From NCBI RefSeq assembly GCF_024346975.1, contig NZ_AP024885.1, positions 1,116,001 to 1,180,000 of the forward strand: a DNA stretch of 64,000 nt. The letters are read 5' to 3'. The notes under the pieces are model-generated. The model ran no database searches. It was given only the letters and a program-made list of their open reading frames with translations, and had not been told where the DNA came from. A program made the position numbers and the translations under genes. Source of the stretch: Vibrio neonatus. GTDB lineage: Bacteria; Pseudomonadota; Gammaproteobacteria; Enterobacterales; Vibrionaceae. Position 1 is the stretch's first letter. Each line of letters begins with the position of its first letter. Shown piece after piece: positions 31,187-41,740 of this stretch.

Positions 31187-31999
31187 TCACTGCAGTTTTT
31201 TTGTTTGAATAAATACTTTACTGACATCCACTAAAGCAATGTCCTTAATAAACTCGCGTCCCAGAAGCACTGGATGGCTCATGTGCGAGCGGTCGGTTAA
31301 TGTAAATTGCGCTTTTTGTCTTACATCTCCTAGGCTAATCCACAGCTCAACCACTGGTCGTCTGTGTGATTCGGTAGCATTAGATTGACGAACTTTTGCC
31401 CATCGAATAAAGGGAGCCTCGACAACGATAGGTTCTTTTTGTGCTTTTTCATCGCCATCTGCGGCAGGTTTATCGGCGGATTTCTCGTCAGAGATAGTAA
31501 ATTTCACCCACTTTTTACCGTCACGCTCAAACTTGTGAATGTCTGTGGCATTTAAAGAGGATGTGGCAGCGCCTGTATCTATGCGGGCCTCAAATGATTT
31601 ATCAATTTCTTTAAAATGCACTGTTTCAATAGAGCCTAGCACCACTAAATTGTCATTGGGTGGCAGTTTCTTAGGTTTTTCAGGCTCTTTTTTAGTTTGA
31701 GCTTGGGACTGAAACTCAAGTAGCGCTCGTGCATTGTGCTTGGCTAAGTTATTTACACGAGTAGACATCACTAAAATTTGCTTTTGTAGCTTTTCTATCT
31801 GGGCATTTTGCTGCTCGATTGATGCACTTACATCACCGATTTGCTTTGATAAGTTCTCTTCTGATGACTTAACAGCCTGCATAGATTCCGTTCTATATTG
31901 TTGTGTTTCTTGTTGGGTTGCTTTAGACGGAACACATCCAGATAAAAGCACGATTCCGGATAACGCGATAAAATGCTTGAGCATCGAAAACCTATTCAT
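31187..31999 (-). CDS. Putative retropepsin-like zinc/aspartyl protease lipoprotein (RimB/DUF785 family)
   Basis: Lipoprotein (270 aa) with a signal peptide ending LLSGC (about residues 18-22). A coiled coil with heptad-like Q/L/K spacing follows (about 40-100). The C-terminal domain carries the retropepsin-like motif FEARIDTGAATSSLNA and LLGREFIKDIALVDV, typical of the family annotated as ATP-dependent zinc protease. It is first in a three-gene operon with the membrane transglutaminase-like protein 32 bp downstream. The aspartate in DTGA is the likely catalytic residue by analogy to retropepsins. Confidence 0.82.
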   Translation of the reverse strand: MNRFSMLKHFIALSGIVLLSGCVPSKATQQETQQYRTESMQAVKSSEENLSKQIGDVSASIEQQNAQIEKLQKQILVMSTRVNNLAKHNARALLEFQSQAQTKKEPEKPKKLPPNDNLVVLGSIETVHFKEIDKSFEARIDTGAATSSLNATDIHKFERDGKKWVKFTISDEKSADKPAADGDEKAQKEPIVVEAPFIRWAKVRQSNATESHRRPVVELWISLGDVRQKAQFTLTDRSHMSHPVLLGREFIKDIALVDVSKVFIQTKKLQ

Positions 32000-32115
32000 A
32001 TTTGTTGTTGGCTCTGTCTCTGGCGAAAACGGCCCAGATTCATAAAATTAAGTGTAGAACACTTATTGCAAATTTTCGTCAGTCCAAGAAAAAAACTTCT
32101 TGGACTTTCAATGTT

Positions 32116-33090
32116 TTAACTAGGATTTTTAGCAATAAGTATTGCGCGTCGTGGAGCAGGATACCCTTCAATTGTTTTGCTAGGGTCTTCTGGGTCTAAA
32201 TACTCAGGCAACGAGTTGTGCGTCATCCATTGTGTGGTTCTTTGCTCTCCAACAGATGTGGTGTTTTCATCCACAATTTTAACGTCAACTAAACCACATT
32301 TTTCCATCCACACCTTCAGCGCTTTTGCTGATGGGAAGAAATACACGTTGCGCATTTGTGCGTAGCGATCGGCTGGCACCAATACCGCGTTCTCATCCCC
32401 TTCAATGACTAAGGTTTCAAGAATCAACTCACCGCCGGGTAACAGTTGATTTTTCAATTGCAGAATATGATCAAGTGGAGAGCGTCGGTGATACAACACA
32501 CCCATACTAAAGACAGTATCGAATGCGTTTAATTCAGGTAATTGCTCGATACCTAACGGGAGCAGGTGAATACGTTGGTCGTTGTTCATCAACTTACGCA
32601 CCGCTTCAAACTGCACTAAGAACAAGTGTGAGGGGTCAATCCCAACACATAATCTTGCGCCAGCTCCCAGCATACGCCACATGTGATAACCATTGCCGCA
32701 ACCTACATCTAATACTGAGCGGTTTTCAAGTGGGGAAATATGCGGTAGCAATCGATCCCATTTCCAGTCCGAGCGCCATTCCGTATCAATATGAATATCG
32801 TGTAAAGTAAACGGGCCTTTACGCCAAGGGTGGAAGGTTTTAAGTAGGTTTTCTAGTTTCTTTTTCTCGCCATCAATAAGAGGCTGAGTGTTAGAAACAT
32901 TCACTTCATACTTAAGTTCAATGGTGTCAGGCGTTAACGCAGGGATCTTATTAAGCGCTCGTAACCAACGATCAAAGTCGCCATGTTCGGCACTTTGCCA
33001 GTCGGCAAGTTGTTTAGGTAAAGTTTCTAGCCACGGCTGTAGGCGCGTGTCTTGAGCGATTAATTGATAAAAATTGGCGAAATTAAACAT
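32116..33090 (-). CDS. cmoB: tRNA U34 carboxymethyltransferase
   Basis: Uses carboxy-S-adenosyl-methionine to convert 5-hydroxyuridine at tRNA position 34 to 5-oxyacetyluridine (324 aa from MFNFANFYQ, the family length). The methyltransferase fold starts at [16 protein letters not shown], followed by [15 protein letters not shown] and [15 protein letters not shown]. An upstream in-frame ATG at 33138 would add 16 atypical residues. Its usual partner cmoA, which makes the cofactor, is not adjacent here. Confidence 0.94.
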   Translation of the reverse strand: MFNFANFYQLIAQDTRLQPWLETLPKQLADWQSAEHGDFDRWLRALNKIPALTPDTIELKYEVNVSNTQPLIDGEKKKLENLLKTFHPWRKGPFTLHDIHIDTEWRSDWKWDRLLPHISPLENRSVLDVGCGNGYHMWRMLGAGARLCVGIDPSHLFLVQFEAVRKLMNNDQRIHLLPLGIEQLPELNAFDTVFSMGVLYHRRSPLDHILQLKNQLLPGGELILETLVIEGDENAVLVPADRYAQMRNVYFFPSAKALKVWMEKCGLVDVKIVDENTTSVGEQRTTQWMTHNSLPEYLDPEDPSKTIEGYPAPRRAILIAKNPS

Positions 33091-33422
33091 GCAATTCAAC
33101 TTGTTAGGAACATTTATTTTAGCGAGCAAAAGATACACCGACTCAACAAAAATTGATAGTTTTTCTCGGAGTATAGTGTCAAAACTAGGTCAATTGATGG
33201 CGGTTTGAATAATGCATCACAGAGTTTGAAATTTCCCAGTTTTATACACGCGAAAAGTATAGATATAAGCAAGGTTTTTAGTCAATTTCACAGACCTAAT
33301 GAGTAAAATGATGTAAGCAGAAGGGCATTACACATCTAGAAACTTGCAATCGATTGGGTATAATGTTCCAACTTTAACGTCTAATTCTAGGCGTCACATT
33401 GGATAACATTATAGGAACAGTA

Positions 33423-34328
33423 ATGATTTTAGTTGTTGGTCATAAAAACCCAGATAGCGATAGTATTTGTTCAGCATTGGCTGCTACCGAACTTCTTAAG
33501 GCACGTGGCCTAGACGCTAAGCCTATTCGTCAAGGCGAAATCAACCGCGAAACAGCACACATCTTAGAAGTTGCTGGCGTTGAGCAACCTGAGTTTCGTG
33601 ACTCAGTTGCCGGTGAAAAAATCTGGTTGGTTGATTACAGTGATTTAGCGCAAGCACCTGACGATGTAAACGAAGCTGAAATCTTGGGTATTGTTGATCA
33701 CCACCGTCTTGGTGACGTGATGACAGTAAACCCACTTGAAGCGTGGATCTGGCCTGTAGGTTGTTCTTGTACTGTTCTTTTCAACATGTTCAAAATTGAA
33801 GGTGCTGAAATTACTCCTGCAATCGCAAAACTTATGATGTCTGCTATTTTGTCTGACACAGTAGGTTTCGCTTCTCCAACATGTACGCAAAAAGATAAAG
33901 ACGCGGTACAAGAGCTTGCAAAAATTGCCGGTGTTGACGATGTAGACGCATTCATCAAAGCGCTATTGATTGCTAAAACAGACATTGAAGGTCTAACTCC
34001 TGCACAACTTGTTGAGAAAGATCTTAAAGCGTACCCATTCAACGGTCGTGATGTGGTTGTTGGTCAAATCGAACTGGCGACTTTAGAGCAAGTAGACGGT
34101 CAAATTGAAGCACTAGAGCAAGACTTAGTGCGTCGCTGTGAAGAAGATAGCCTAGCTTTTGCCGCAGTAATGCTAACAGACATCACTACAGCAACAACTC
34201 GTCTTCTATACAAAGGTGAGTGGGCCGCTAAGCTAGATAAGCACGCAGATAACGGCGTTCTTATGATGGAAAATACGCTAAGCCGTAAGAAACAAGGCTG
34301 GCCTTGGTTACAAGCTGAGCTAGTATAA
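33423..34328 (+). CDS. ppaC: Manganese-dependent inorganic pyrophosphatase
   Basis: Family II pyrophosphatase (301 aa) of the DHH superfamily. The metal ligands appear in VVGHKNPDSDSICSA (His, Asp, Asp), the family-type ILGIVDHHRLGD and the SDTVGFASPTCT segment. The C-terminal DHHA2 domain ends with the substrate-binding SRKKQ. The start is the ATG with AGGAA 6 nt upstream, not the TTG 24 bases earlier. A TATAAT box at 33359 could be its -10 element. Confidence 0.94.
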   Translation: MILVVGHKNPDSDSICSALAATELLKARGLDAKPIRQGEINRETAHILEVAGVEQPEFRDSVAGEKIWLVDYSDLAQAPDDVNEAEILGIVDHHRLGDVMTVNPLEAWIWPVGCSCTVLFNMFKIEGAEITPAIAKLMMSAILSDTVGFASPTCTQKDKDAVQELAKIAGVDDVDAFIKALLIAKTDIEGLTPAQLVEKDLKAYPFNGRDVVVGQIELATLEQVDGQIEALEQDLVRRCEEDSLAFAAVMLTDITTATTRLLYKGEWAAKLDKHADNGVLMMENTLSRKKQGWPWLQAELV

Positions 34329-34364
34329 TTCTAAGCTAAGTTTTCCAATATAAGCATCAATAAA

Positions 34365-34395
34365 AAGGGCTGGATGAGTGATCATCCAGCCCTTT
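34365..34395. terminator. Bidirectional terminator between ppaC and sapF
   Basis: Perfect 14-bp stem AAAGGGCTGGATGA / TCATCCAGCCCTTT with loop GTGA. The plus-strand 3' side is CCCTTTG and the minus-strand side continues TTTTT. Confidence 0.9.
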
Positions 34396-34405
34396 GTTAT
34401 GAGTG

Positions 34406-35194
34406 TTATTTAGAGTAGTTGGGCGCAGTAAAGAAATGATTATCAACCAGTTTTTTAGTAATAGGGTGCGCAGGTTCAGACAGCACTTGTTGGGTATCTC
34501 CAGCCTCTACCACTTCACCGTTTGCCATCACCATCACTTTATCTGAAATGTGCTTAACAATGCCTATTTGTTGCGACACATAGATAAACGACAGTCCCAT
34601 TTCGTCTTGCAGTTCTAACAACAGGTTGATGATCTGCGAGCGCATCGCCATATCTAAACCGTTAAGTGCTTCATCGGCAATAATAATTGAAGGCTGCAAA
34701 ATAAGAGCTCTGGCAATACAGACCCTTTGCTTTTGTCCAGCAGCTAACATTTGCGGATAAAAATAGGCATGTTCTGCCAGCAGGCCGACTCGTTTTAAGG
34801 TGCTAATGACTCGCTTTTTACGCGCCTCTGGCGTCATAGCGGTGTTTCTTTTTAGCGGCCCTTCTAAAATTCGCCCAATTTGGATGCGCGGATTAAGTGA
34901 AGAGTTAGGGTCTTGGAACACGACCCGAATCAGCTTACAGCGCGTGGAATAATCTTTGTGCTCAAGCTTTTCGCCATTCACAAAAATCTCGCCAGAGCTA
35001 GGCTCAATTACGCCCGCAATCATCTTAGCTAAAGTGGATTTACCCGATGAGTTTTGCCCAATTAACGCTAAGGTTTGTCCCGGTTCTAAGGTAAAGCTGA
35101 CGGGTTTTACCGCCTCAAAATGTTGCTTTCTAAATAAGCCGTAGCGGTTAACGAAAGTTTTGCTTAGGTTTCTCACCTCTAATAATGAGCTCAT
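34406..35194 (-). CDS. sapF: Peptide ABC transporter ATP-binding protein SapF
   Basis: Second ATPase of the Sap importer (262 aa). The Walker A motif is [14 protein letters not shown], the signature region reads [16 protein letters not shown] and Walker B is [12 protein letters not shown]. The SSGKST spelling, with serine in the loop, is found in SapF proteins. It overlaps sapD by 4 nt and is the last gene of sapABCDF. The Sap system is linked in other bacteria to antimicrobial peptide resistance, putrescine export and potassium uptake, so the substrate here is open. Confidence 0.92.
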   Translation of the reverse strand: MSSLLEVRNLSKTFVNRYGLFRKQHFEAVKPVSFTLEPGQTLALIGQNSSGKSTLAKMIAGVIEPSSGEIFVNGEKLEHKDYSTRCKLIRVVFQDPNSSLNPRIQIGRILEGPLKRNTAMTPEARKKRVISTLKRVGLLAEHAYFYPQMLAAGQKQRVCIARALILQPSIIIADEALNGLDMAMRSQIINLLLELQDEMGLSFIYVSQQIGIVKHISDKVMVMANGEVVEAGDTQQVLSEPAHPITKKLVDNHFFTAPNYSK

Positions 35195-36186
35195 TCAACA
35201 ACCTTAGTATTAAGAGGGAAGTGACAGTTGTACTTATGGCCTTTTTCCTTTTTAGAAAAAGGCGCTTTTACGCATTTGTGTTGCGCATAAGGACAGCGAG
35301 GCCCAAGGCGGCAACCAATTGGCAAATGCTGTAATGGTGGAATACTGCCCGATAGCGACTGTAGTTTCTGTTTGTGCGGAAGACGGCCACTAAAGTCAGG
35401 AAGCGCCTCAAGCAGTGCTTGGGTGTAGGGATGTTTTGCGCCATTCATTAAGCGCTCAGTTGGCGCGGATTCGACACTTTGCCCACAATACATCACGGTG
35501 ATTTTTTTCGCCCATTGCGTGATGGCGGCCAGATCGTGCCCAATCAAAATAATAGTGGTGTTGTGCAGCTGATTCATACGACTGAGCAATTTTAAAATTT
35601 GCGTCTGCGTGATCGGATCAAGGTCATTGGTAGGTTCATCAGCCACCAAAATTTTAGGCTTAGCCGCGATTGCCATAGCAATCATCACTTTTTGACATTC
35701 ACCATCAGTGAGCTCGTAAGGATAACTGCGCATGATTCTAGAGTGATCTTTAATGCCCACTTTATGCAGTAGGGCAATGGATGTTTTTTTGCGCCAGCCC
35801 CAACGTTGCCAAAGTTTGCCTTGGAAAGTGCGTGAAGGGATGGATTCTGCTAATTGCTGACCTACACGTTCACTTGGGTCAAGACAGGTAGAAGGCTCTT
35901 GAAAAATCATCGCAATTTCACGGGCAATGATTTTGCGTCGCTCTTTAGGTTTAAGTGCCAATAAGTCTACGTCCCCAAGACGCATTCTATCGGCGGTGAT
36001 TTTCCAGTTGTCTTTTTCTAGCCCCACAATGGCCTTTGCCAATAAACTTTTACCAGAGCCTGATTCACCCACTAAGCCACGAATTTCGCCTTCGTTGATG
36101 GTTAGACTCATGCGGTCTACCGCTTTAACGATGCCTTGTGGGGTTTCAATTTCAATGGTGACGTGTCTAAAATCCAAAACTGGCAT
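35191..36186 (-). CDS. sapD: Peptide ABC transporter ATP-binding protein SapD
   Basis: First ATPase of the Sap importer (331 aa). Walker A is [15 protein letters not shown], the signature region is [18 protein letters not shown] and Walker B is [12 protein letters not shown]. The C-terminal oligopeptide-transporter extension contains a cysteine cluster ([16 protein letters not shown]) that in this family can hold an iron-sulfur cluster. The stop overlaps the sapC stop/start region by one base, so translation is tightly coupled. Confidence 0.93.
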   Translation of the reverse strand: MPVLDFRHVTIEIETPQGIVKAVDRMSLTINEGEIRGLVGESGSGKSLLAKAIVGLEKDNWKITADRMRLGDVDLLALKPKERRKIIAREIAMIFQEPSTCLDPSERVGQQLAESIPSRTFQGKLWQRWGWRKKTSIALLHKVGIKDHSRIMRSYPYELTDGECQKVMIAMAIAAKPKILVADEPTNDLDPITQTQILKLLSRMNQLHNTTIILIGHDLAAITQWAKKITVMYCGQSVESAPTERLMNGAKHPYTQALLEALPDFSGRLPHKQKLQSLSGSIPPLQHLPIGCRLGPRCPYAQHKCVKAPFSKKEKGHKYNCHFPLNTKVVE

Positions 36187-37073
36187 TATTCGACTCCCGC
36201 ATTTAGGGCATCACGAATGCCTTCACCGACAAGGTTAATATTGATTACGCTGTACATAATAGCCAGTCCTGGTAGCACAACTGTCCAAGGCGCAAGATAG
36301 ATAAGCTCTACCGAGTCACCTAATATCGCTCCCCATTCAGGGCTTGGTGCTTGTGCGCCTAAGCCCAAAAAGCCAAGCGCGGTAATATCAAGTAGCGCGA
36401 CAGTTAAAGCAAAGGTAAATTCTGCGGTAATAGGCGCTAATACGTTAGGTAGGATAGACACGGTCAGTAAATACCAGTTATCAGCACCATCGAGTTTTGC
36501 TGACATGATGTAGTCTTTTTCGACTTCCGCATGAATGGTTTGATATACGCTACGGATAAATCTTGGGATCAATGCCAGACAAATGGCCATCATAATTGAG
36601 GTCATGCCGGTGCCTAAAAAGGCGACAAAGATTAGTGCGAGCAATAATGACGGGATCGACATTACCGTATCAAGGATGTGGTTTAGGATACTAGACAGTA
36701 GCCCTTTGGTCATTCCTGCTAATGCGCCAATAAAACAGCCAATAAAGGCCGCGATTAAGGTGATAGAAACCGCTGAGCCTAAGGTAATTTGTGAGCCCAT
36801 GAGTAAGCGCGATAAAATGTCACGCCCTAAATCATCAGTACCCAAAAAGTACTCAATGCTACCTTCTTTTGCCCAAGAGGGGGCTTGCAGTAGTACCGAG
36901 GATTGCGTCAACGGATCGTGAGGCGCAATAAGCGGTGAAATTAACGTAATGATAAAGATGAAACCAAGGTTCCATAACCCAAACATCGCCAAATTATTGC
37001 TTCTGAAGTGACGCCAGAAACGTTCTCTTTGCGTGGGTATGCTCTCTTCGAGATAAACGCTAGTGTTTAGCAT
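36186..37073 (-). CDS. sapC: Peptide ABC transporter permease SapC
   Basis: Inner-membrane permease (295 aa) of the DppC/OppC type. An N-terminal cytoplasmic stretch leads to about six helices. The EAA-like loop appears as [24 protein letters not shown] (in two pieces), and a segment [17 protein letters not shown] near the C-terminus is typical of dipeptide permeases. It overlaps sapB by 14 nt. Confidence 0.93.
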   Translation of the reverse strand: MLNTSVYLEESIPTQRERFWRHFRSNNLAMFGLWNLGFIFIITLISPLIAPHDPLTQSSVLLQAPSWAKEGSIEYFLGTDDLGRDILSRLLMGSQITLGSAVSITLIAAFIGCFIGALAGMTKGLLSSILNHILDTVMSIPSLLLALIFVAFLGTGMTSIMMAICLALIPRFIRSVYQTIHAEVEKDYIMSAKLDGADNWYLLTVSILPNVLAPITAEFTFALTVALLDITALGFLGLGAQAPSPEWGAILGDSVELIYLAPWTVVLPGLAIMYSVININLVGEGIRDALNAGVE

Positions 37074-38022
37074 ACCATTCCTTTCTTGCTAGTGGATTAA
37101 TCACAGTGCCAATCAGCTCTGATAAAATTTGTGTCGCCAATACAAAGCTGGCAACAACCATAACGCCTGCCTGTATTGAAACATAATCACGATTGGCAAC
37201 CGCATCCAGTAACCAGCGACCAATGCCCGGCCAGTTAAAGATAGATTCGGTAATGATGGCAAAAGTGAGCATGCTAGATAGCTGAACGCCTATTAATGGA
37301 ATGATAGGCGGGATCGCATTTCTCAACACGTGTTGCAGGATAATTTCTAATTTCGATAAACCTTTAATGCGGGCCACGCGAATGTAGTTTTTGCCGATGA
37401 CGTCTGCAACTGAGGCGCGCATTAAGCGAATAAAGTGCGTGGTAGGAGCAAGGGCAAGTACCAGTGCTGGCAAAATTAGATGCATCACAACGCTGGCAAA
37501 GGCGGCCTCTCGGTTCGGGTTGTTACTTAGCCATGCATCTATCATGGCAAAGCCAGTAATGTGCGGAATATCGTACAACAGGTTATAACGCCCAGAAATA
37601 GGCAGCCATTCAAGACGCAGTGAAAATAGCATCACTAATAACAGTGCCACCCAAAATAACGGCGCTGAATATCCGGCCATTGAAAAGAATGAAATTAATC
37701 TATCGGACCACTTATTCTGTCTTACTCCGGCCAGCGTACCTAACGGTAAACCAATGCACAGCGCTAAAATGAAGGCAAAAAAGCACAGCTCTAATGTGGC
37801 AGTGAATACGGTTTTTACTTCTGCAAAAGCGGGTTGCCCTTGGGCTGTAGTACCAAAGTTTAAATGGCTGATCTCTTGTAAATAAAGAGTCCATCCGGGC
37901 CAAAAATCAGAAATGGCCCAAGTGGAAGTAGGGTCTAGGCGTAAAATGCTGTAGCCCACCACAGTTAAGATCAATAAGGTGATGATGAATAAGTTTAAAC
38001 GTCGAACGGCGTATATAAACAC
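37060..38022 (-). CDS. sapB: Peptide ABC transporter permease SapB
   Basis: Inner-membrane permease (320 aa) of the DppB/OppB type. The start MFIYAVRRLNLFIITLL begins the first helix, followed by a short periplasmic domain and five further helices. The coupling loop reads KNYIRVARIKGLSKLEIILQHVLRN (in two pieces) and PGIGRWLLDAVANRDYVSIQ follows. Its ATG overlaps the sapA stop. Confidence 0.93.
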   Translation of the reverse strand: MFIYAVRRLNLFIITLLILTVVGYSILRLDPTSTWAISDFWPGWTLYLQEISHLNFGTTAQGQPAFAEVKTVFTATLELCFFAFILALCIGLPLGTLAGVRQNKWSDRLISFFSMAGYSAPLFWVALLLVMLFSLRLEWLPISGRYNLLYDIPHITGFAMIDAWLSNNPNREAAFASVVMHLILPALVLALAPTTHFIRLMRASVADVIGKNYIRVARIKGLSKLEIILQHVLRNAIPPIIPLIGVQLSSMLTFAIITESIFNWPGIGRWLLDAVANRDYVSIQAGVMVVASFVLATQILSELIGTVINPLARKEWYAKH

Positions 38023-39659
38023 TATTTTCTCCTCTCAACGTTTTCAAAACTCAGGGTATTAAATGGGTTTTCGTTAAAACCCTTTAATGTTTTGTGTTTT
38101 GCTCTAAATTGCATACCGTGCGCAATAGGGATAATAGGGACTTCCTCATCCAGCAAGTTTTGAGCTTGATGATATAAGTTTAAACGATAACGTCTTTGCT
38201 TGGTTTCTTTAGCCAAATCAATGATGGAATCAAAGTCGGAGTTACACCAAGACGCAATGTTTACCGTGGTATGATCGGCGTTACACGATAGCAGTGGTCT
38301 AAAGAAGTTATCAGGATCGCTGGTATCGGCGCTCCATCCAGAAAGAATCAAATCCGCATCGGCAATACTTTGGAAGGTAGAACGTTCATCTAAGAAAATG
38401 TTCAGTTTCACGCCAATATCGGCAAAGTTAGATTGCAGCAGTTCAGCAACTTTTCTCGGGCTTGGGTTATACGCAGTGGGTTCAAGAGATACCCACATAG
38501 AAAGCTCAAGCCCATTGGCATAACCAGCTTCACGAATCAGAGCTCGCGCATAGTTACGATCATAACGTACTTGTGATGATTTTTTCTCATATGCCCACGA
38601 TTCAGGAGGCAATATCGAATAGGCTGGCACGCCATAGCCGTAATATACAGAGTCAATAATAGAGTTACGGTTTATGGCAAGATTCAGCGCTTTACGTACT
38701 CGTTTATCATGTAATGCAGGGTTTAAAGTCCGCAGCGCAATAAATGCCACATTCATGCTTGGATAGGCTTGCAGCTCAAGATCTGGGTGCGCTTGAATAG
38801 TTGGAATTTGGCTAGAACGGGGTGAAAATAATACGTCACATTCGTTGCGTAATAATTTTGCCAATGTACCCGTACCTCGAGAAGTGATATCAAGAACCAC
38901 TTGCTTCATTTTAGCCGGTGAGCCCCAGAAGTCAGGGTTGCGACGCAGGCGAATAAAATCATTTACGCTAAATTGATCCAGATAGAAGGGCCCAGTACCG
39001 ACTGGGTAACGATCTAGGCGCTGCTTTTGGTCAATTTTGAACAAATTATCGGCATACTCAGCCGAATGAATGCTGGCATAAGTGGTCGAAAGGTTAGATA
39101 AAAAGGTGTTGTCAGGCTTGTTGAGCTCAAATACCACTGTGTGTTCATCAATGGCGATAACGTCTTTTAAAATGTTCTTAAAACCGATGGCGTCAAACCA
39201 AGGATAGTGACCGCCACCGACATAGTGGAACGGATGATGACTATCGATAACACGCTTAAAGGTAAACACCACATCTTGGGCATTAAATAGGCGAGTTGGT
39301 GTAAACCAAGCGGTGGTTTGAAACGAAACATCTTTACGTAAGTTGAATTGGTAACGAGTGCCCGTTTTATCGACGCTCCAACTGGTGGCAAGCATCGGCT
39401 CTAATTTTGACTTAGGGTTAGACAAATGAATAAGGGTATTGAAGATTTGCGGCGCAACGGTATCTGCCGCTAAGTCGTTATTCACTAACTGAGGATTAAA
39501 AGAGCTTGGCGTACCTTGACCACAAAAAATGAAGCCATCTTGTTTTATCTGATTAGAAACGTTGACTTCACCACAGCCGGCTAGGGCTAAGAAACACGCA
39601 CCTAGAAATCCAAGTTTCAGTTTTTTCCAGATATCCGTCTGCATATTCTGACGTACCAT
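38022..39659 (-). CDS. sapA: Peptide ABC transporter substrate-binding protein SapA
   Basis: Periplasmic solute-binding protein of the SBP_bac_5 family (545 aa from MVRQNMQTD). The signal region ends LALAGC, a lipobox, so it is probably anchored to the membrane. The family block GTGPFYLDQFSVNDFIRLRRN appears at about residue 200 (in pieces), and a C-terminal NIASWCNSDFDSIIDLA. Starts at 39686, 39659 or 39644 are possible. I prefer 39659 for its AAAGAG ribosome site. It follows pspF on the same strand at 75 bp, an arrangement conserved in E. coli. Confidence 0.9.
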   Translation of the reverse strand: MVRQNMQTDIWKKLKLGFLGACFLALAGCGEVNVSNQIKQDGFIFCGQGTPSSFNPQLVNNDLAADTVAPQIFNTLIHLSNPKSKLEPMLATSWSVDKTGTRYQFNLRKDVSFQTTAWFTPTRLFNAQDVVFTFKRVIDSHHPFHYVGGGHYPWFDAIGFKNILKDVIAIDEHTVVFELNKPDNTFLSNLSTTYASIHSAEYADNLFKIDQKQRLDRYPVGTGPFYLDQFSVNDFIRLRRNPDFWGSPAKMKQVVLDITSRGTGTLAKLLRNECDVLFSPRSSQIPTIQAHPDLELQAYPSMNVAFIALRTLNPALHDKRVRKALNLAINRNSIIDSVYYGYGVPAYSILPPESWAYEKKSSQVRYDRNYARALIREAGYANGLELSMWVSLEPTAYNPSPRKVAELLQSNFADIGVKLNIFLDERSTFQSIADADLILSGWSADTSDPDNFFRPLLSCNADHTTVNIASWCNSDFDSIIDLAKETKQRRYRLNLYHQAQNLLDEEVPIIPIAHGMQFRAKHKTLKGFNENPFNTLSFENVERRK

Positions 39660-39733
39660 TGATTGCTCTTTGAAAATGAACTGCATAATTTAACACTTCT
39701 ATCTTGGAAGCTCCATTAGGTTAGCGTTTGATC

Positions 39734-40723
39734 TTAAACCATTTTGTACTTTCTGAGCATTCCTCGAAACTGATGATAACTCAAGCCTAGCAGACCTGCG
39801 GCGTTCTTTTGATTATGTTGTGCCTGTTTTAATGCTTGTTTAAGCAGCTCTATATCTTGCGTTTGTTGCCAGTTTTTATAATCAAGAGGTAGAGAAAATA
39901 TTTTATTTTCAATATCTTGCTGAACCTCCGCCGGAACACCTTTATCATCAACAGTAGCCAGTGCTTGAAAGGGGTTAAAGACAATTTCTGCAATAGGTTG
40001 GCTCGGCTGCGGATTTAAATAGACCGCACGTTCAATCACATTTTTTAATTCACGAACATTTCCCGGCCACGCGTACTCAAGCAGTTGTTGCTGACATTGC
40101 GAACTAAAACCTGCAAATAGAGGCAGTGCAAGTTCTTGGCACATGCGCAGTGCAAAGTGCTCAGCCAGCAGTAAAATGTCGTCTTGTCTTTGTTTTAAAC
40201 TAGGTAAATGAATGACATCAAAGGCGAGTCGGTCGAGTAGGTCGTGACGAAAATCACCTTGTTTCGCCAGTTGTAAAAGATTGACATTGGTGGCGCAAAT
40301 TAAACGAACATTCGATTGCAGGGTTTTTCTGCCACCGACTCGTTCGTATTCTCCGTATTCAATCACTCGCAGTAATTTTTCTTGTACTGATACAGGTGTG
40401 GTTGCCAGTTCGTCAAGAAATAAACTGCCTCCTTCTGCGCGTTCAAAGCGACCTAAATGTTTACCCGTTGCACCAGAAAATGATCCCGCTTCATGGCCAA
40501 ACAGTTCCGAGTCAACAATACCTTCACTTAATGCCGCGCAGTTAAGGCTAACCAAAGGTTTATCCCAACGTTTGGAAAGATAATGTAGGCGTTGGGCGAT
40601 GAGCTCTTTGCCTGTACCTCGCTCACCCATAATTAAAACGGGGCGTTCAATCGGCGCTAATTTAGAGACTTTATCTAACACCGCCAGAAAAGGGCTTGAT
40701 TGACCAATGAGTGTCTGTTTCAT
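39734..40723 (-). CDS. pspF: Phage shock protein operon activator PspF
   Basis: Sigma-54 enhancer-binding protein (329 aa) with no N-terminal sensor domain, as usual for PspF, whose activity is controlled by binding PspA. Walker A is GERGTGKELIAQ. The sigma-54 contact loop reads EAGSFSGATG where most proteins have GAFTGA, and PspF proteins carry such S/F variants. A C-terminal Fis-type helix-turn-helix ends the protein (AAGLLGLSYHQFRGML). The ATG at 40723 has AGG upstream, while an in-frame ATG 24 bases earlier does not. It is divergent from pspA, which it should activate. Confidence 0.92.
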   Translation of the reverse strand: MKQTLIGQSSPFLAVLDKVSKLAPIERPVLIMGERGTGKELIAQRLHYLSKRWDKPLVSLNCAALSEGIVDSELFGHEAGSFSGATGKHLGRFERAEGGSLFLDELATTPVSVQEKLLRVIEYGEYERVGGRKTLQSNVRLICATNVNLLQLAKQGDFRHDLLDRLAFDVIHLPSLKQRQDDILLLAEHFALRMCQELALPLFAGFSSQCQQQLLEYAWPGNVRELKNVIERAVYLNPQPSQPIAEIVFNPFQALATVDDKGVPAEVQQDIENKIFSLPLDYKNWQQTQDIELLKQALKQAQHNQKNAAGLLGLSYHQFRGMLRKYKMV

Positions 40724-40933
40724 TTTATGCCTATTGGTATTTTTCACCGATTAATGGTTAATAATTTACTATTTACCATCAAAGTCAAAAGATTTAGCGG
40801 TGGATAACACAGAGTGAGATCTGGATGCGGTTTATGCGAGGTTTTGTATATGTCCTGTAACCACAAGGGTTGAAGCCTTGTGTAGAGGAAATACAACTCA
40901 AAGAGAGCACAGTAAAAGGTGTCACATACAATT

Positions 40934-40948
40934 TGGCATGATATTTGG
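40934..40948 (+). promoter_or_regulatory. Sigma-54 promoter candidate for pspABC
   Basis: TGGCATGATATTTGG has the -24 GG and -12 GG/GC elements at the correct 12-base distance. Only the last base of the -12 GC differs from consensus. It lies about 115 bp before pspA in the 340-bp pspF-pspA intergenic region, which otherwise holds no gene. A second, less well spaced candidate (TGACAC-TTTA-TTGCT) is near 41022. Confidence 0.6.
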
Positions 40949-41065
40949 ATACTCAAAGGTAGTAGAGGTCGTTGGAATAGTTAAAGTAGCACATCGATAT
41001 TACATAACGATGTTTTACTACTGACACTTTATTGCTGTGTTCACTGTAGATTAAGGAGAACCAAA

Positions 41066-41725
41066 ATGAGTATATTTTCTCGTTTTGCTGACATCGTAAA
41101 TTCAAACATTAACTCTTTGTTGGATAAGGCTGAAGATCCAGAAAAGATGATTCGTCTTATTATCCAAGAGATGGAAGATACCTTAGTTGAGGTGCGCACC
41201 AACTCGGCGAAAGCGTTAGCAGAGCGTAAAGACTTGCAACGACGAATCATACAAGTCGAAGAGCAAGTGGCAGATTGGCAACAAAAAGCCTCACTCGCAT
41301 TAAGTCGTGAAAGAGAAGAGCTAGCGCGCGCTGCCCTAATTGAAAAACAGCGCATGAGTAAAGTGCTTGCCTCTTTGCAAACTGAGCAAACATTGCTAGA
41401 CGAGACCATTACTAAACTGAGCGATGAAGTGGGCAAATTGGAAAACAAAATCAATGAAACCCGAGCCAGACAATCAGCGCTAGTCATGCGTCAAAATACC
41501 GCTAAGAGTCGCAAAGACATTCAACAACACTTGCACAATAGTCGCACCAAAGACACTTTGGCTAAGTTTGAACAGTACGAACAAAAAATTGATAGATTAG
41601 AAGCTGACGCCGATAGTTATCAACTGGGCCAAGAATCAAACTTAGACGATCAGTTTGCCCAACTGCAAGCCGATGATGAGATAGAAAAAGAACTGCAAAA
41701 AATGAAAGATAACGTTAATAAATAA
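41066..41725 (+). CDS. pspA: Phage shock protein A
   Basis: Membrane-associated coiled-coil protein of the PspA/Vipp/ESCRT-III family (219 aa). It binds stressed inner membrane and, when free, inhibits PspF. The N-terminal amphipathic helix is MSIFSRFADIVNSNINSLL, followed by the family signature DPEKMIRLIIQEMED. The rest is almost entirely helical and charged (about 25-210). AAGGAG precedes the ATG at a good distance. It is the first gene of pspABC. Confidence 0.96.
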   Translation: MSIFSRFADIVNSNINSLLDKAEDPEKMIRLIIQEMEDTLVEVRTNSAKALAERKDLQRRIIQVEEQVADWQQKASLALSREREELARAALIEKQRMSKVLASLQTEQTLLDETITKLSDEVGKLENKINETRARQSALVMRQNTAKSRKDIQQHLHNSRTKDTLAKFEQYEQKIDRLEADADSYQLGQESNLDDQFAQLQADDEIEKELQKMKDNVNK

Positions 41726-41740
41726 TCATTAGGGGGTTAG

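Noticed and set aside
32081..32106. Perfect hairpin AGTCCAAGAA / TTCTTGGACT after cmoB
   Set aside because: It has no T run on the minus strand after the stem, so I do not list it as a terminator, though it may still stabilise the mRNA end.
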